Origin: CAYQMF01 sp964418595
GTDB taxonomy: Bacteria; Planctomycetota; UBA1135; UBA2386
Length of the DNA: 64,000 nt
NCBI GenBank assembly: GCA_964418595.1
Contig: CAYQMF010000003.1
Span: forward strand, 1 to 64,000
Direction of reading: 5' to 3'
Part shown: piece after piece, positions 44,361 through 53,747 of the stretch
Layout of the letters: each line of letters starts with the position of its first letter
Position numbering within the stretch: position 1 is the stretch's first letter
Position numbers and translations under genes: made by a program
Notes under the pieces: model-generated
Database searches by the model: none
What the model was told of the DNA's origin: nothing
What the model saw: the letters and a program-made list of their open reading frames with translations, nothing else

Positions 44361-47300
44361 ATGGCAAACACGCTCTTCGGTCGCACATCCCTCGCCTTCG
44401 CCTTCGCCGCGTTGCTCGTCGCCCCGGGCCTCTCCGGCCAGGAGACCGTCGTGCAGGCCAACTGGCGGCAGGCGGAGAAGTTCTCCAGCGAGAACCTGCG
44501 CAAGTTCGTGTACGGCACGAGCGTCTCGCCGACCTGGATCGGCAAGACCGAACGCTTCTGGTACTCGTTCAAGACCAGTGCGGGCACGTCGTTCTGGCTG
44601 GTCGACGCCGACCAGCGCACGCGCAAGCCGATGTTCGACCACGTGAGCCTCGCCACGGCGCTGTCGGTCGCGACGAAGAAGCCGCAGGTGGAGACGCAAC
44701 TCGCGCTGGGCGGACTCAAGATCGACGATGCGGCGACGAAGCTCGAGTTCACGAGCGAAGGACGCCAGTTCGAGTACGAGCTGGCCACGAACAAGCTCAC
44801 CGACAAGGGGCCGGCGCAGCGGCAGCCGGCGGCTGGCGGGCGCGGCGGACGCGAGGGTGTCGACGGCGAGGAGATGCGGCGTCGGTTCGAGGAGCGCATG
44901 CGCGAACTCGGCATCCGCAACGAACAGCAGCAAGAGCAACAGGAGCAGCAACAGGAACAACAGCAAGAGCAGCGCCAGGAGCAACAGCAGGAGCAGCAGC
45001 AGCAGGAGCAACGCGAAGGCGGGCGCGGGGGCCGACGGGGCGGGGGAGAACCATTCGCGGAGCGCGGCGACGTGCGCGTGTTCAGTCCCGACCGCAAGGC
45101 GTACGTGATCGTGCGCGACCACGAGCTGTACTTCGTGGAGGGCGTCGAGGAGGCAGTTGCGCCTCCGCCGGCGGAGGCGAAGACCGACGGTGAGGGCACC
45201 GAGGACTACACCAAGCAGGTGGCGGAGGCGGCGGTGAAGGCTGTCGGCGAGGGCGTCACCGTGGGAACCGAGAAGGCGGGGACCGAGAAGAAGGAGAACG
45301 CCGACGTCATCGGTGGCACCCAGGCCGCGGCCGCGGGCGGCGAACCAGCGCCCGCGGCGGCGCCGGCGCCGGCCGCCAGGGCTCCGCGCCTCAAGTTCGA
45401 CGAGGCGACGGCCGTGAAGCTGAGCAAGGACAGCGCCGAGTCGTACTCGTTCGGCAGCAGCGGCGGCTTCGGGCAGGGTGCGCGCGGCGGCAGCCAGCGT
45501 GGCGGTGGCAGCGGCGCCGCCGCTCCGGCGTCGACGCGCGCGCGCGCCAACGCCACCTGGTCGAAGGACGGCAAGGCCTTCTATGCCACGCGCCGCGACA
45601 CGCGCGGCGTGCAGGAGCTGTTCCTCGTCGACTCGCTGGGGACGCCCCGCCCCACCCTGCAGACCTATTCGTACGCGATGCCGGGCGAAGCCGCCGTGGC
45701 GCACTCCGAGCTGTGGGCGTTCGACCGCGCGAGCAAGCAACTGCGGCAGGTGCCGCTGAAGTGGCCGCACGAGAGCTACCAGAACGTCCACTTCTTCGGC
45801 GAGGGCAGCGAGCTGCGCTTCCTCCGTCGCGACCGTCTGCAGCGCAATGCCGAGCTGTGCGCCCTCGATCCCGTGACCAACGCCGTGCGAGTCCTGCTGA
45901 GCGAGTCGATCGAGGACGCGACCCTCGCCCTGCAGAGCCACCGCTACCTGGAGAAGCGCAAGCAGATCGTGTGGTGGTCGGAGCGCAGCGGCTGGGGCCA
46001 CTTCTACCTGCACGACATCCAGACTGGCGCGCTGGTCAACCCGATCACCAGCGGGACCTTCCGCGCCAGCCGCCTGCTCGAGGTCGACGAGGACGCGGGG
46101 GTCATGTGGTTCCGCGGCAACGGCCGTGAGCGCGGCGAGAACGTGTACCACGAGCACCTGTATCGCGTGAATCTCGACGGCACCGACCTCGCCTGCCTCG
46201 ACCCCGGCGACGCGTCGCACCGCTCGACCCTGTCGCCGTCACGCCGTTACGTCGTCGACTCCTACTCGCGCGTCGACCTCGCGCCGCGGTGCGTCCTGCG
46301 CAGCGGTCGCGACGGCGGCGTGCTCCTCGAACTGGAGGTCGCCGACCTGAGCCGGCTCACGGAGATGGGCTGGCACATGCCGGAGCGCTTCACCGTGAAG
46401 GCGGCCGACGGCGTCACCGACCTGTACGGCAACCTGTGGAAGCCGTTCGACTTCGACGCCAACCGTCGCTACCCGGTGATCGTCAACGTCTACCCCGGTC
46501 CGCAGCAGGAAGGCGTGACGCACACCTTCTCGGCGACGGCCAGCACCCAGCAGCTCGCCCAGCTCGGCTTCGTGGTGATCCAGGTCGGCCACCGGGGTGG
46601 CACGCCGGACCGCGACAAGGCCTACGGCGCGTACGGCTTCGGCAACCTGCGCGACTACGGCCTCGAGGACAAGAAGGCGGCCATCGAGCAGCTCGCCGAC
46701 CGCTTCCCCTTCGTCGACATCGGCCGCGTCGGCATCTACGGCCACTCCGGCGGTGGGTTCATGACCGCGGCCGCGCTGCTCAAGCCGCCGTACAACCGCT
46801 TCTTCAAGGTCGGGGTCGCTTCCGCCGGCAACCACGACAACAACATCTACAACGCCAACTGGTCGGAGAAGTGGCACGGGCTCACCGAGAGGTCGGCGGG
46901 CACTACCACGAGTGGGGCGGTCTCGACGGCGACGATCGGCATGACGGGGACCCTGGGCACCACCCAAGGCACGACCCAGGGTACGACCCAGGGTACGACG
47001 CAGGGCACCCAGACCGGCGGCACCCAGGAGCGCGGTCAGCGCGGCCGCGGCCGTCGCGGCGACGGCGGGCAGCGCGCCGGCGAGACCAGCCAGGCCACCA
47101 CGGCGACGCAGAGCCCGTTCGAGATCAAGGTCCCGACCAACGCTGAGCTGGCGGTGAACCTCGAGGGCAAGCTCCTCCTCGTGCACGGCGAGATCGACAA
47201 CAACGTGCACCCCGCCAACACCATGCGGCTCGTCGACGCGCTCATCAAGGCGAACAAGCGCTTCGACATGCTCATCATCCCCGGCGCACGCCACAGCTTC

Positions 47301-47405
47301 GGCGCAGCCAACGAGTACTTCCGGCAGCGGATGTACGAGTACTTCGCCGAACACCTCCTGGGCGACCGCGAGCGCGGCGCCGACATCACGCGCAAGGACG
47401 GCTGA
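44361..47405 (+). CDS. Secreted S9 (prolyl oligopeptidase/DPP-IV-type) peptidase with low-complexity inserts
   Basis: A 1014-residue exported serine peptidase: signal peptide (residues 1-26), beta-propeller (about 40-690) and alpha/beta hydrolase domain (about 700-1005). The triad is Ser796 (GHSGGG), Asp946 (GEIDNNVHP) and His978 (ARHSF). Three low-complexity stretches interrupt it: a Gln/Glu run at 188-217, an Ala/Pro/Gly-rich segment at about 310-400, and a TQGT repeat with an Arg/Gly-rich tail at about 860-905. The last one explains the 150-residue gap between Ser and Asp, about twice that in DPP-IV. It probably digests oligopeptides at the cell surface. Confidence 0.9.
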   Translation: MANTLFGRTSLAFAFAALLVAPGLSGQETVVQANWRQAEKFSSENLRKFVYGTSVSPTWIGKTERFWYSFKTSAGTSFWLVDADQRTRKPMFDHVSLATALSVATKKPQVETQLALGGLKIDDAATKLEFTSEGRQFEYELATNKLTDKGPAQRQPAAGGRGGREGVDGEEMRRRFEERMRELGIRNEQQQEQQEQQQEQQQEQRQEQQQEQQQQEQREGGRGGRRGGGEPFAERGDVRVFSPDRKAYVIVRDHELYFVEGVEEAVAPPPAEAKTDGEGTEDYTKQVAEAAVKAVGEGVTVGTEKAGTEKKENADVIGGTQAAAAGGEPAPAAAPAPAARAPRLKFDEATAVKLSKDSAESYSFGSSGGFGQGARGGSQRGGGSGAAAPASTRARANATWSKDGKAFYATRRDTRGVQELFLVDSLGTPRPTLQTYSYAMPGEAAVAHSELWAFDRASKQLRQVPLKWPHESYQNVHFFGEGSELRFLRRDRLQRNAELCALDPVTNAVRVLLSESIEDATLALQSHRYLEKRKQIVWWSERSGWGHFYLHDIQTGALVNPITSGTFRASRLLEVDEDAGVMWFRGNGRERGENVYHEHLYRVNLDGTDLACLDPGDASHRSTLSPSRRYVVDSYSRVDLAPRCVLRSGRDGGVLLELEVADLSRLTEMGWHMPERFTVKAADGVTDLYGNLWKPFDFDANRRYPVIVNVYPGPQQEGVTHTFSATASTQQLAQLGFVVIQVGHRGGTPDRDKAYGAYGFGNLRDYGLEDKKAAIEQLADRFPFVDIGRVGIYGHSGGGFMTAAALLKPPYNRFFKVGVASAGNHDNNIYNANWSEKWHGLTERSAGTTTSGAVSTATIGMTGTLGTTQGTTQGTTQGTTQGTQTGGTQERGQRGRGRRGDGGQRAGETSQATTATQSPFEIKVPTNAELAVNLEGKLLLVHGEIDNNVHPANTMRLVDALIKANKRFDMLIIPGARHSFGAANEYFRQRMYEYFAEHLLGDRERGADITRKDG
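44922..45011 (+). repeat. Gln/Glu codon repeat inside the S9 peptidase gene
   Basis: Thirty consecutive codons are almost only CAG/CAA and GAG/GAA (one CGC), encoding a QQEQQEQ-type run at residues 188-217 of the S9 peptidase, within a propeller loop. Mixed codon use argues against recent simple slippage. Confidence 0.85.
46962..47009 (+). repeat. 12-bp in-frame tandem repeat (TQGT x4) in the S9 peptidase gene
   Basis: Four copies of a 12-bp unit (ACCCARGGYACG, last copy slightly changed) encode four TQGT units at residues 868-883, inserted in the hydrolase domain between Ser796 and Asp946. The two middle copies are identical, which suggests recent expansion. Confidence 0.85.
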
Positions 47406-47510
47406 GCGCGGGCGGGGCACGTTCGCGACGGGTACGGGCAACGTGCAACTCAGTCCGCCCGCACACGCGGCGACCGAGCCACGTTCCCGTCGTGAACGTG
47501 CCCGTGCCCA

Positions 47511-47537
47511 GCTCGGTGGCGCTGCGCGCCACCGAGC
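47511..47537. terminator. Perfect 12-bp hairpin between convergent genes
   Basis: GCTCGGTGGCGC (47511-47522) and GCGCCACCGAGC (47526-47537) are exact complements with a 3-base loop, in the 188-bp gap between the S9 peptidase and the DUF1501 gene. A weaker ACGTTC/GAACGT pair sits at 47481-47499. There is no T tract on either side. A bidirectional transcription stop is likely. Confidence 0.6.
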
Positions 47538-47593
47538 GGAGCCCGAGCCCGAAACCGTGTCCCCTCCCTCCCCCTCTCCCTCTCTGTCCCCCT
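47538..47593 (-). repeat. Purine-rich 3' element after the DUF1501 gene, shared with 15311-15360
   Basis: In the DUF1501 sense the stop is followed by a G-rich purine tract and then GGGGACACGGTTTCGGGC, nearly the same arrangement as directly after polA. See the polA element entry. Confidence 0.5.
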
Positions 47594-48997
47594 CTACGCC
47601 ACGATCTCCCTCAGCACCCTCCCCGCGACATCCGTCAACCGGAACCGTCGCCCGTTGTGCAGGAAGGTCAACTGCTCGTGGTCGATCCCCAACTGGTGCA
47701 GGATCGTCGCGTGCACGTCGTTGACCTCCACCGGATCCACCACCGCGCGATGGCCGATCTCGTCGGTCTCGCCGAGGCTCGCGCCCGGCTTCATCCCGCC
47801 GCCCGCGAACCACATCAGGAACCCATCCGGGTTGTGATCGCGGCCACCGTTGTTGCCCTGTGACATCGGCATCCGCCCGAACTCGCCGCCCCACACGACC
47901 AGCGTCTGGTCCAGCAACCCCCGCCGCTCCAGGTCGATGAGCAGGCCCGCCATCGGCACGTCGGTCTCCGCACAGTGCAGGTCGTGGTTGGGCTTCAGCC
48001 CGAAGTGCGCGTCCCAGCTCTCCTGCTGGTGGCCGCCGCCGGAGTAGAGCTGCACGAAGCGCACGCCGCGCTCCACCAGTCGGCGCGCGATCAGGCACTG
48101 CGTGCCGAAGAAGCGGGTCACGTCCCGATCGAGCCCGTACAGCCGCCTCGTCTCCTCGCTCTCGCCCGCGGTCTCGATGGCATCCGGCGCCGCCGTCTGC
48201 ATCCGCCACGCCAGTTCGTAGCTGGCGATCCGCGCCTCCAGCGCACCTTGGCCGGGGCGCGCCTGCGCGTGCCGTCCGTTCAGCTCCGCCAGCAGATCGA
48301 GCTGCGCGCGCTGGCGTTCGGCGGTCTGCCCCTCCGGCAATGCCAGGTTGAGGATCGGGCTGCCCGTCGCCCGCAGCGGCACGCCCTGATGCTCGCCGGG
48401 CAGGAACCCCGCGCCCCAGTTCTGCGGGCCCGCGATCGGGCCGCCGCGCCAGTCGTACATCACCACGTACGCCGGCAGGTCGCTCGCCTCCGACCCGAGC
48501 CCGTAGTGCAGCCACGAGCCCACGCTCGGGTAGCCGACGCGCGGGTGTCCCGTGTTCAGGTGCAGGAGTGCTGGCGCGTGGTTGTTGCTCGCGCAGCGCA
48601 CGGACTTCACGAACGTCAGCTTGTCGACCACCTGCGCCAGCGCCGGGTAGACCTCGCTCACCCATTGGCCGGTCTGGCCGTGGCGGCGGAAGCGGTACGG
48701 CGAGCGCATCAGGTTGCCGTTGTCCTTGAAGAACGTGTCGATCCCTGCCGGCGGTTTCTTGCCGTGCATGCGGTCGAGTTCCGGCTTGGGGTCGAAGAGG
48801 TCGATCGCGCTCGGACCCCCGTACATGAAGAGCGAGATCACCGACCGCGCGCGCGGCGCGTGATGGAGCCGCGGATCGTTTTGGCGGATGAGGCGGCCGT
48901 CGCGACGCAGGAGGTCGAGCAGGCCGAGCCAGCCGATGCCGCCGCCCGCGTGGCGCAGGAAGGTCCGCCGGTCGTGCAGAGGGATGGGCTCGATCAT
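47594..48997 (-). CDS. DUF1501 (sulfatase-like) protein
   Basis: A 467-residue DUF1501 protein with a Tat-like N-terminus (DRRTFLRHAGGGIGWLGL). Motifs include SLFMYGGPSAIDLFDPKPEL, NNHAPALLHLNTGHPRVGYPS, and the metal-site-like VVWGGEFGRMP and GRDHNPDGF, as in alkaline-phosphatase/sulfatase-fold proteins. DUF1501 genes almost always accompany a DUF1549/DUF1553 gene in Planctomycetota; here the start is one base after that gene's stop (TGA-G-ATG). The pair is thought to degrade or bind complex carbon sources, but the biochemistry is unresolved. Confidence 0.92.
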   Translation of the reverse strand: MIEPIPLHDRRTFLRHAGGGIGWLGLLDLLRRDGRLIRQNDPRLHHAPRARSVISLFMYGGPSAIDLFDPKPELDRMHGKKPPAGIDTFFKDNGNLMRSPYRFRRHGQTGQWVSEVYPALAQVVDKLTFVKSVRCASNNHAPALLHLNTGHPRVGYPSVGSWLHYGLGSEASDLPAYVVMYDWRGGPIAGPQNWGAGFLPGEHQGVPLRATGSPILNLALPEGQTAERQRAQLDLLAELNGRHAQARPGQGALEARIASYELAWRMQTAAPDAIETAGESEETRRLYGLDRDVTRFFGTQCLIARRLVERGVRFVQLYSGGGHQQESWDAHFGLKPNHDLHCAETDVPMAGLLIDLERRGLLDQTLVVWGGEFGRMPMSQGNNGGRDHNPDGFLMWFAGGGMKPGASLGETDEIGHRAVVDPVEVNDVHATILHQLGIDHEQLTFLHNGRRFRLTDVAGRVLREIVA

Positions 48998-48998
48998 C

Positions 48999-51911
48999 TC
49001 AGTCGATGTAGAGGAACTCGTTGAGGTTGAGCGCCACGAGGCACAGGTCGGTGAGCGCCGCGGCCTGGTCGCCGTCGTGTCGGGCGGTCTGCGCCGAGAG
49101 GAACGCCGCCGCGCGCGCCCGTTCCCGCTCATCCGGGCTGCGCTGCAGGGTGATCCGGAACAACTGCTCGATGGCGTCACCGTCGCCGAGGCGCCGCGCG
49201 AGATGCCCGGCCTGGTTGCGCATGAAGGCATCGTTGAGCATCGCCAGCGCCTGCAGCGGCGTCGTCGTCTCCATGCGCCGGCCGCAGCTCGCGGTGGCAT
49301 CCGGCGCGTCGAACACCTCGAGCATGGGGAAGCGCACCGACCGCCGCATGAACACGTACAGGCTGCGTCGCCACGTGTCCGGGCCGTCCTTGGCGTCCTG
49401 GTCCCACTTCTTCGTGCTGCCGGTGGCGATCGCGTCGGGGTGCATGCGCGGCATGACGCTGCGCCCACCGACGGTGGGGTTGAGGCAGGCGCTGGCCACG
49501 AGCACCGCATCGCGGATCGACTCGGCATCGAGGCGCATCACTTCGCGCCGGTGCCAGAGACGGTTGCTCGGATCCTCGGCCGCGTCCGCACGGTGCGCAC
49601 TGGCCTGCCGATAGAGGGCGCTGGTGACGATCAACCGATGGATGGGCTTGGTTCGCCAGCCGCCGGCGATCAGGCGCTGCGCCAGCCACTCGAGCAGCTC
49701 CTGGTGCGTCGGCGCATCGCCCTGGATGCCGAAATCGTTGGGCGTGCCCACGAGACCGCGGCCCATGTGCTGCTGCCAGATGCGGTTGACGATGACGCGG
49801 GCCAGCAGGCTGCCGGCGCCGTGCTCCACGTCGGTGAGCCAGCGCGCCAGCGCCGCGCGACGGCCGGTGGTCTCCGCCTTGGCGGGGGGCTCCGCGTAGA
49901 ACGCCGCCTGCGCGGCGCGCGGCGTGAGCACCTGGAGGAACCCGGGCTCCAGCTCCTCGCGCTTGTCGTTCGGATCGCCGCGGCCGAGCAGGAAGGCCTT
50001 CGCCGGCGCGCTGCCGCGGTCGGTCATGATCAGTGCCGTCGGCACCTCGGGCTTGTCGCGGTGCGGCACGGCCAGCGCCCGCATCTCGGCGCGTTCGTCC
50101 TCGGTGAGCGCGGCGCGCGCGAAGCGGTCCGAGATCGCGAGCGTGTCCGCGTGCGCAGCGAGGAGGGCATCGCGTTGCGTCGTGATCGCGGCGCGCAGCG
50201 TCGACTCCGCCAGCGCCGTCCGCGCGACCGGCACCACGTCGAGCAACTGGGCGCCGACCGTCTGCCGGCAGTGCACGGCGAGGAGGTTGGGGCCCTGCCG
50301 CAGCGCGGCGCGCCCGGCCGGCGTCGGAGTCAGGACCACGTAGTCGGTCGTGTAGCCCTGTCCCTGCGCGGCGAGCACGCCGTTGACGAACACCTCGACG
50401 TCCTCGTCGTGGTAGGCGACGAAGGTCAACGCCGCTGGATCGCCTTCCCACTGGAACGAGCGTCGGGCCCAGACGTCGGGCCCGGTCCACGGCGTTGCGA
50501 TCCGCACGTCGTCACGCCCGGCGCCGAACGGAGCTTCGCCCTCCGGCCAGCCCGCGTCATCGAACGTCGGCGTCATCCACGTCTCGTCGGGCCGCGAGAA
50601 CGTGAATCGCCACCGGCGCGCCGGGTCGAACTCGCTCGCCAGCAGCGCGCAGGATGCGGCGTCGAGACCGAGCGCCTGCGCGCGCTGGGCGCGCACGCGC
50701 GCGCGACCGCGCGCCAGCACCGCGTCGCGCTGCGCGCGCAGCGTCTTCTCGTCCGCGTCCCGTTGGCGCTTGTCCTCTTCCCGGGCGGCCACGGTCGCCG
50801 CGTCGGCGAGCGGGTACACCACGCGCTGGCTGGTGCTGAACGCCGCCACCAGCCGGTAGTAGTCGCGCGTCGGGATGGGATCGAACTTGTGGTCGTGGCA
50901 GCGCGCGCAACCCACCGTGAGTCCGAGGAACGCCGAGCCGAGCGTGCTCACCACGTCGTCGTACTCGTCGTAGCGCGTCTGCTCGTTCTCCTGGTTGTCG
51001 ACGGTCGGGCCGGCGCACAGGAACCCCGTCGCACGCCACGCGCGCGGGTCGTCGGGCCGGAGTTCGTCGGCCGCCACCTGCAGGCGGACGAACTCGTCGA
51101 AGGGCAGGTCAGCGTGGAAGGCCTCGATCACGAAGTCGCGGTACGGCCATGCCTGCGGCCGCTCGTGGTCGAACTCGTACCCGCCGCTGTCGGCGTAGCG
51201 GGCGACGTCGAGCCACCAGCGCGCCTGCCGCTCGGCGAAGTGCGGCCCGGCCATCAGGTCGTCGACCAGCCGCGCGAAGGGGTCGGGCCCCGGGGTCGCG
51301 ACGTACGCCGCGAACTGCTCCGGCGTCGGTGGCAGCCCGATCAGCGTGTGGTAGGCACGCCGCACCAGCGTGCGTGCGTCGGCCTCCGGGCTCGGCGCGA
51401 TCCCGGCCGCGTCGAGGCGCGCGATCCAGAAGCGGTCGAGGTCGTTGCGTGCGCGTTCCGGTGCGGTGATCGCAGGTGGGACCGGCTCCCCGAGCGGCAC
51501 GAACGACCAGAACGCGCGGTCGGCGTCGGTCACCTGCATCTCGCCAGCCGCGCCCTTGGCCTTCGCCTCGGGCGGCACGACCAGCGAGCGCGGGTACGGG
51601 GCGCCCGCTTCGATCCACGCGCGCAGCGCGGCGCGCTCCGCGGCCACGAGCTGCGCCTTGCGCAGCGGCATGAACGGCTTGCGCGCGTGCTCGACCACGG
51701 CCAGCAGGAGGCTCGTGTCGGGATCGCCGGGGACGACTGCCGGCCCCTTGCTCCCGCCCTGCAGCAAGGTCGCGCGCTCGGTCAGGTCGAGGTCGGACTT
51801 GCGCCGCGCCGGGTTGTGGCAGGCGACGCAGTGCTGCTCGAGGATCGCCAGCGGATCCTGGGCGGGGAGCAGCGCACCGAAGCCGACGGCGAGGTGGAGA
51901 AAGCGACGCAT
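48999..51911 (-). CDS. Planctomycete cytochrome-c-like DUF1549/DUF1553 protein
   Basis: A 970-residue exported protein: signal peptide (MRRFLHLAVGFGALLPAQ), a PSCyt1 cytochrome-c-like domain with one CVACHN haem motif (about residue 28), a DUF1549 domain (about 120-330, including DRFWIARLDAAGI and RWWLDVARYADSGGYE), an inserted beta-sandwich (about 430-530) and a DUF1553 domain (about 650-930, including VNRIWQQHMGRGLVGTPNDFG). This is a typical Planctomycetota architecture. It is co-transcribed with the DUF1501 gene; start ATG 51911 is the one directly before the signal peptide. Confidence 0.93.
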   Translation of the reverse strand: MRRFLHLAVGFGALLPAQDPLAILEQHCVACHNPARRKSDLDLTERATLLQGGSKGPAVVPGDPDTSLLLAVVEHARKPFMPLRKAQLVAAERAALRAWIEAGAPYPRSLVVPPEAKAKGAAGEMQVTDADRAFWSFVPLGEPVPPAITAPERARNDLDRFWIARLDAAGIAPSPEADARTLVRRAYHTLIGLPPTPEQFAAYVATPGPDPFARLVDDLMAGPHFAERQARWWLDVARYADSGGYEFDHERPQAWPYRDFVIEAFHADLPFDEFVRLQVAADELRPDDPRAWRATGFLCAGPTVDNQENEQTRYDEYDDVVSTLGSAFLGLTVGCARCHDHKFDPIPTRDYYRLVAAFSTSQRVVYPLADAATVAAREEDKRQRDADEKTLRAQRDAVLARGRARVRAQRAQALGLDAASCALLASEFDPARRWRFTFSRPDETWMTPTFDDAGWPEGEAPFGAGRDDVRIATPWTGPDVWARRSFQWEGDPAALTFVAYHDEDVEVFVNGVLAAQGQGYTTDYVVLTPTPAGRAALRQGPNLLAVHCRQTVGAQLLDVVPVARTALAESTLRAAITTQRDALLAAHADTLAISDRFARAALTEDERAEMRALAVPHRDKPEVPTALIMTDRGSAPAKAFLLGRGDPNDKREELEPGFLQVLTPRAAQAAFYAEPPAKAETTGRRAALARWLTDVEHGAGSLLARVIVNRIWQQHMGRGLVGTPNDFGIQGDAPTHQELLEWLAQRLIAGGWRTKPIHRLIVTSALYRQASAHRADAAEDPSNRLWHRREVMRLDAESIRDAVLVASACLNPTVGGRSVMPRMHPDAIATGSTKKWDQDAKDGPDTWRRSLYVFMRRSVRFPMLEVFDAPDATASCGRRMETTTPLQALAMLNDAFMRNQAGHLARRLGDGDAIEQLFRITLQRSPDERERARAAAFLSAQTARHDGDQAAALTDLCLVALNLNEFLYID

Positions 51912-51966
51912 GGTCTGCGCGCAGACCATACCGGGTGATCGCGACGGTGTCCGTCAGCCGGTCGAC

Positions 51967-53016
51967 TCACCAGCGCAACAAGAGCAGCTCCGTGCAGAAG
52001 CCGGGTCCCATGGCGAGCATCACGCCGTACGCCCCGGGCGGCGGCGGCGCGGCCAACGTGTCGGCGAGGATGAGGAGCACCGACGCGCTCGACAGGTTTC
52101 CGACACCGGCGAGGTTGCGCCAGCTCGCCTGCACGGCATCGGCATCGAGGTCCAGCGCCGCCTGCAGGGCCTCGAGGACCTTGGGGCCGCCGGGGTGACA
52201 GATCCACCGCGCGATGTCGGTTCGTGCCAGCCCCTGCGCGCGAAGGAACGCGTCGACGTCGCCGCCGAGGCGCTCGCGCGCGATCGTCGGCACGGCGGGG
52301 GAGAGCACGATGCTGAAGCCGTGCTCGCCGATCCGCCAGCCCATCGCATCCTCCGTGTCTGGATAGAACACCGAGCGCGTGGCCAGGACACGGGGCCCGG
52401 CGGCTGCCGGGTGGTCGGCGCCGACGACGATGGCGGCGCACGCACCATCGCCGAAGAGACCCGTCGAGATGATGTTGGCGACGGAGAGGTCGTTCCGCTG
52501 CAGGGTCAGCGAGCAGAGTTCGATCGTGAGCACGACCGCGGCGTGGCCGGGGAACGCACGCACGTAGTCGGCGGCGCGGGCCACGGCGGCGGCACCCGCG
52601 ACGCAGCCCAGGCCGAACATCGGCGTGCGCTTGATGTCCGGGCGGAACCCGAGCCGATTCACCAGCCGGGCGTCGATGGACGGGCTGGCCAGCCCGGTGA
52701 CGGTCGAGAAGAAGATCGCATCGACGTCACGCGCGCGGAGCCCCGCGGTTGCGAGCGCATCGCCAACCGCCTGCTCCCCCAGATCGGTGGCGGCCGCGAT
52801 CCATGCGTCGTTGCAGCGCGTGAAGGTCGTGAGGTCGTCGTAGGCCTCGATCGGCAGGGCCAGGTGGCGGCCTTGCACTTGCACGCTCGCGTGCAGGCGA
52901 TCGATGCGACTCGCCATCTGCGGCTCGTGCGTCCAGACCTTGCGCAGGTACGCGGTGAGGGTCGCCTGCGGGTAGTAGTGCCGAGGCAGGGCGCGGCGGG
53001 CGGATGCGATTCTCAT
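51967..53016 (-). CDS. Type III polyketide synthase
   Basis: A 349-residue chalcone-synthase-like enzyme that extends an acyl-CoA starter with malonyl-CoA. The catalytic triad is complete: Cys138 (FGLGCVAGAA), His274 (CHPGGPKVLEAL) and Asn307 (GVGNLSSAS); the GPG loop is MGPGF near residue 337. The sequence is of the bacterial long-chain type (alkylpyrone or alkylresorcinol synthases). ATG 53016 overlaps the stop of the methyltransferase-like gene (ATGA). It is the last gene of a five-gene operon with two methyltransferase-like genes; clusters with a type III PKS in Planctomycetota have been connected with alkylresorcinols. Confidence 0.93.
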   Translation of the reverse strand: MRIASARRALPRHYYPQATLTAYLRKVWTHEPQMASRIDRLHASVQVQGRHLALPIEAYDDLTTFTRCNDAWIAAATDLGEQAVGDALATAGLRARDVDAIFFSTVTGLASPSIDARLVNRLGFRPDIKRTPMFGLGCVAGAAAVARAADYVRAFPGHAAVVLTIELCSLTLQRNDLSVANIISTGLFGDGACAAIVVGADHPAAAGPRVLATRSVFYPDTEDAMGWRIGEHGFSIVLSPAVPTIARERLGGDVDAFLRAQGLARTDIARWICHPGGPKVLEALQAALDLDADAVQASWRNLAGVGNLSSASVLLILADTLAAPPPPGAYGVMLAMGPGFCTELLLLRW

Positions 53017-53747
53017 GAGCGTCGGGGCAGGGTGGGCAGGAAGTACGCGGTGCGCGCGCGATACGCGAGGAACGCCTCGCCGTACCGGGTCAGGTAGCGA
53101 CGCTCCTTGAGCAGCGGGCCCAGCACACAGTAGAGCGTCCAACCGACGGCGAGGATGAATCGATCCAGGGTCCAGGTGGGCGCGGTCCACAGCACGAGGG
53201 CGAAGGCCAGGTAGATCGGTTGCCGGCACATGGTGAACGTCCCGCGCTGGGCGAAGCTCGGGTACCGCGGGGTCCGGCCGCGGAACACGGCGGCCCAGCC
53301 GACGAAGCCGGTCTGCACGCCCATGCCGCCGTCGAAGATCGCCTTGACCAGGAACAGCCACGCGAGCGCGAAGGCCGCGGCGTGCACGACGAGCCAGGCC
53401 CCATCGGGTCGCCACAGGACCGGCCCCAGCGGTGACCAGACCCAGAACGTCACCAGCAACTGGAGCGAGGCGACCGTCGCGTAGCTGGTGGTGACGAGGT
53501 GTCGGCCGTGCGGCGCGGGGAACAGCCGGGCCAGCAGGCGGCCGCCCCCGCGGCCGAGCAGCGCCGAGTGCAGCAAGGGGAAGGCGGCGACGAGGGCGAG
53601 GTCGGCCGCGAGCGCGGCTGCGCCGTGCAGGACCCCGCGCCCGAGCGCGAGTCCGGTCCACAGCGCCGCCGCCATGCTGGCGATGGCGGCCGCGAACAGC
53701 GCGTGGTTCAGGACGCCGAAGGCCAGCGCCAGCCAGCGCACTCTCAT
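53013..53747 (-). CDS. Isoprenylcysteine-carboxyl-methyltransferase-like membrane protein
   Basis: A 244-residue membrane protein with about six helices. The C-terminal segment TMCRQPIYLAFALVLWTAP ... LLKERRYLTRYGEAFLAY ... YFLP is the SAM-binding signature of the ICMT/PEMT methyltransferase family. In Bacillus the PKS gene bpsA is paired with bpsB, a protein of this family that O-methylates alkylpyrones; the direct overlap with the PKS here suggests the same job. ATG 53747 has GGAGG upstream and overlaps the previous gene's stop. Confidence 0.85.
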   Translation of the reverse strand: MRVRWLALAFGVLNHALFAAAIASMAAALWTGLALGRGVLHGAAALAADLALVAAFPLLHSALLGRGGGRLLARLFPAPHGRHLVTTSYATVASLQLLVTFWVWSPLGPVLWRPDGAWLVVHAAAFALAWLFLVKAIFDGGMGVQTGFVGWAAVFRGRTPRYPSFAQRGTFTMCRQPIYLAFALVLWTAPTWTLDRFILAVGWTLYCVLGPLLKERRYLTRYGEAFLAYRARTAYFLPTLPRRS

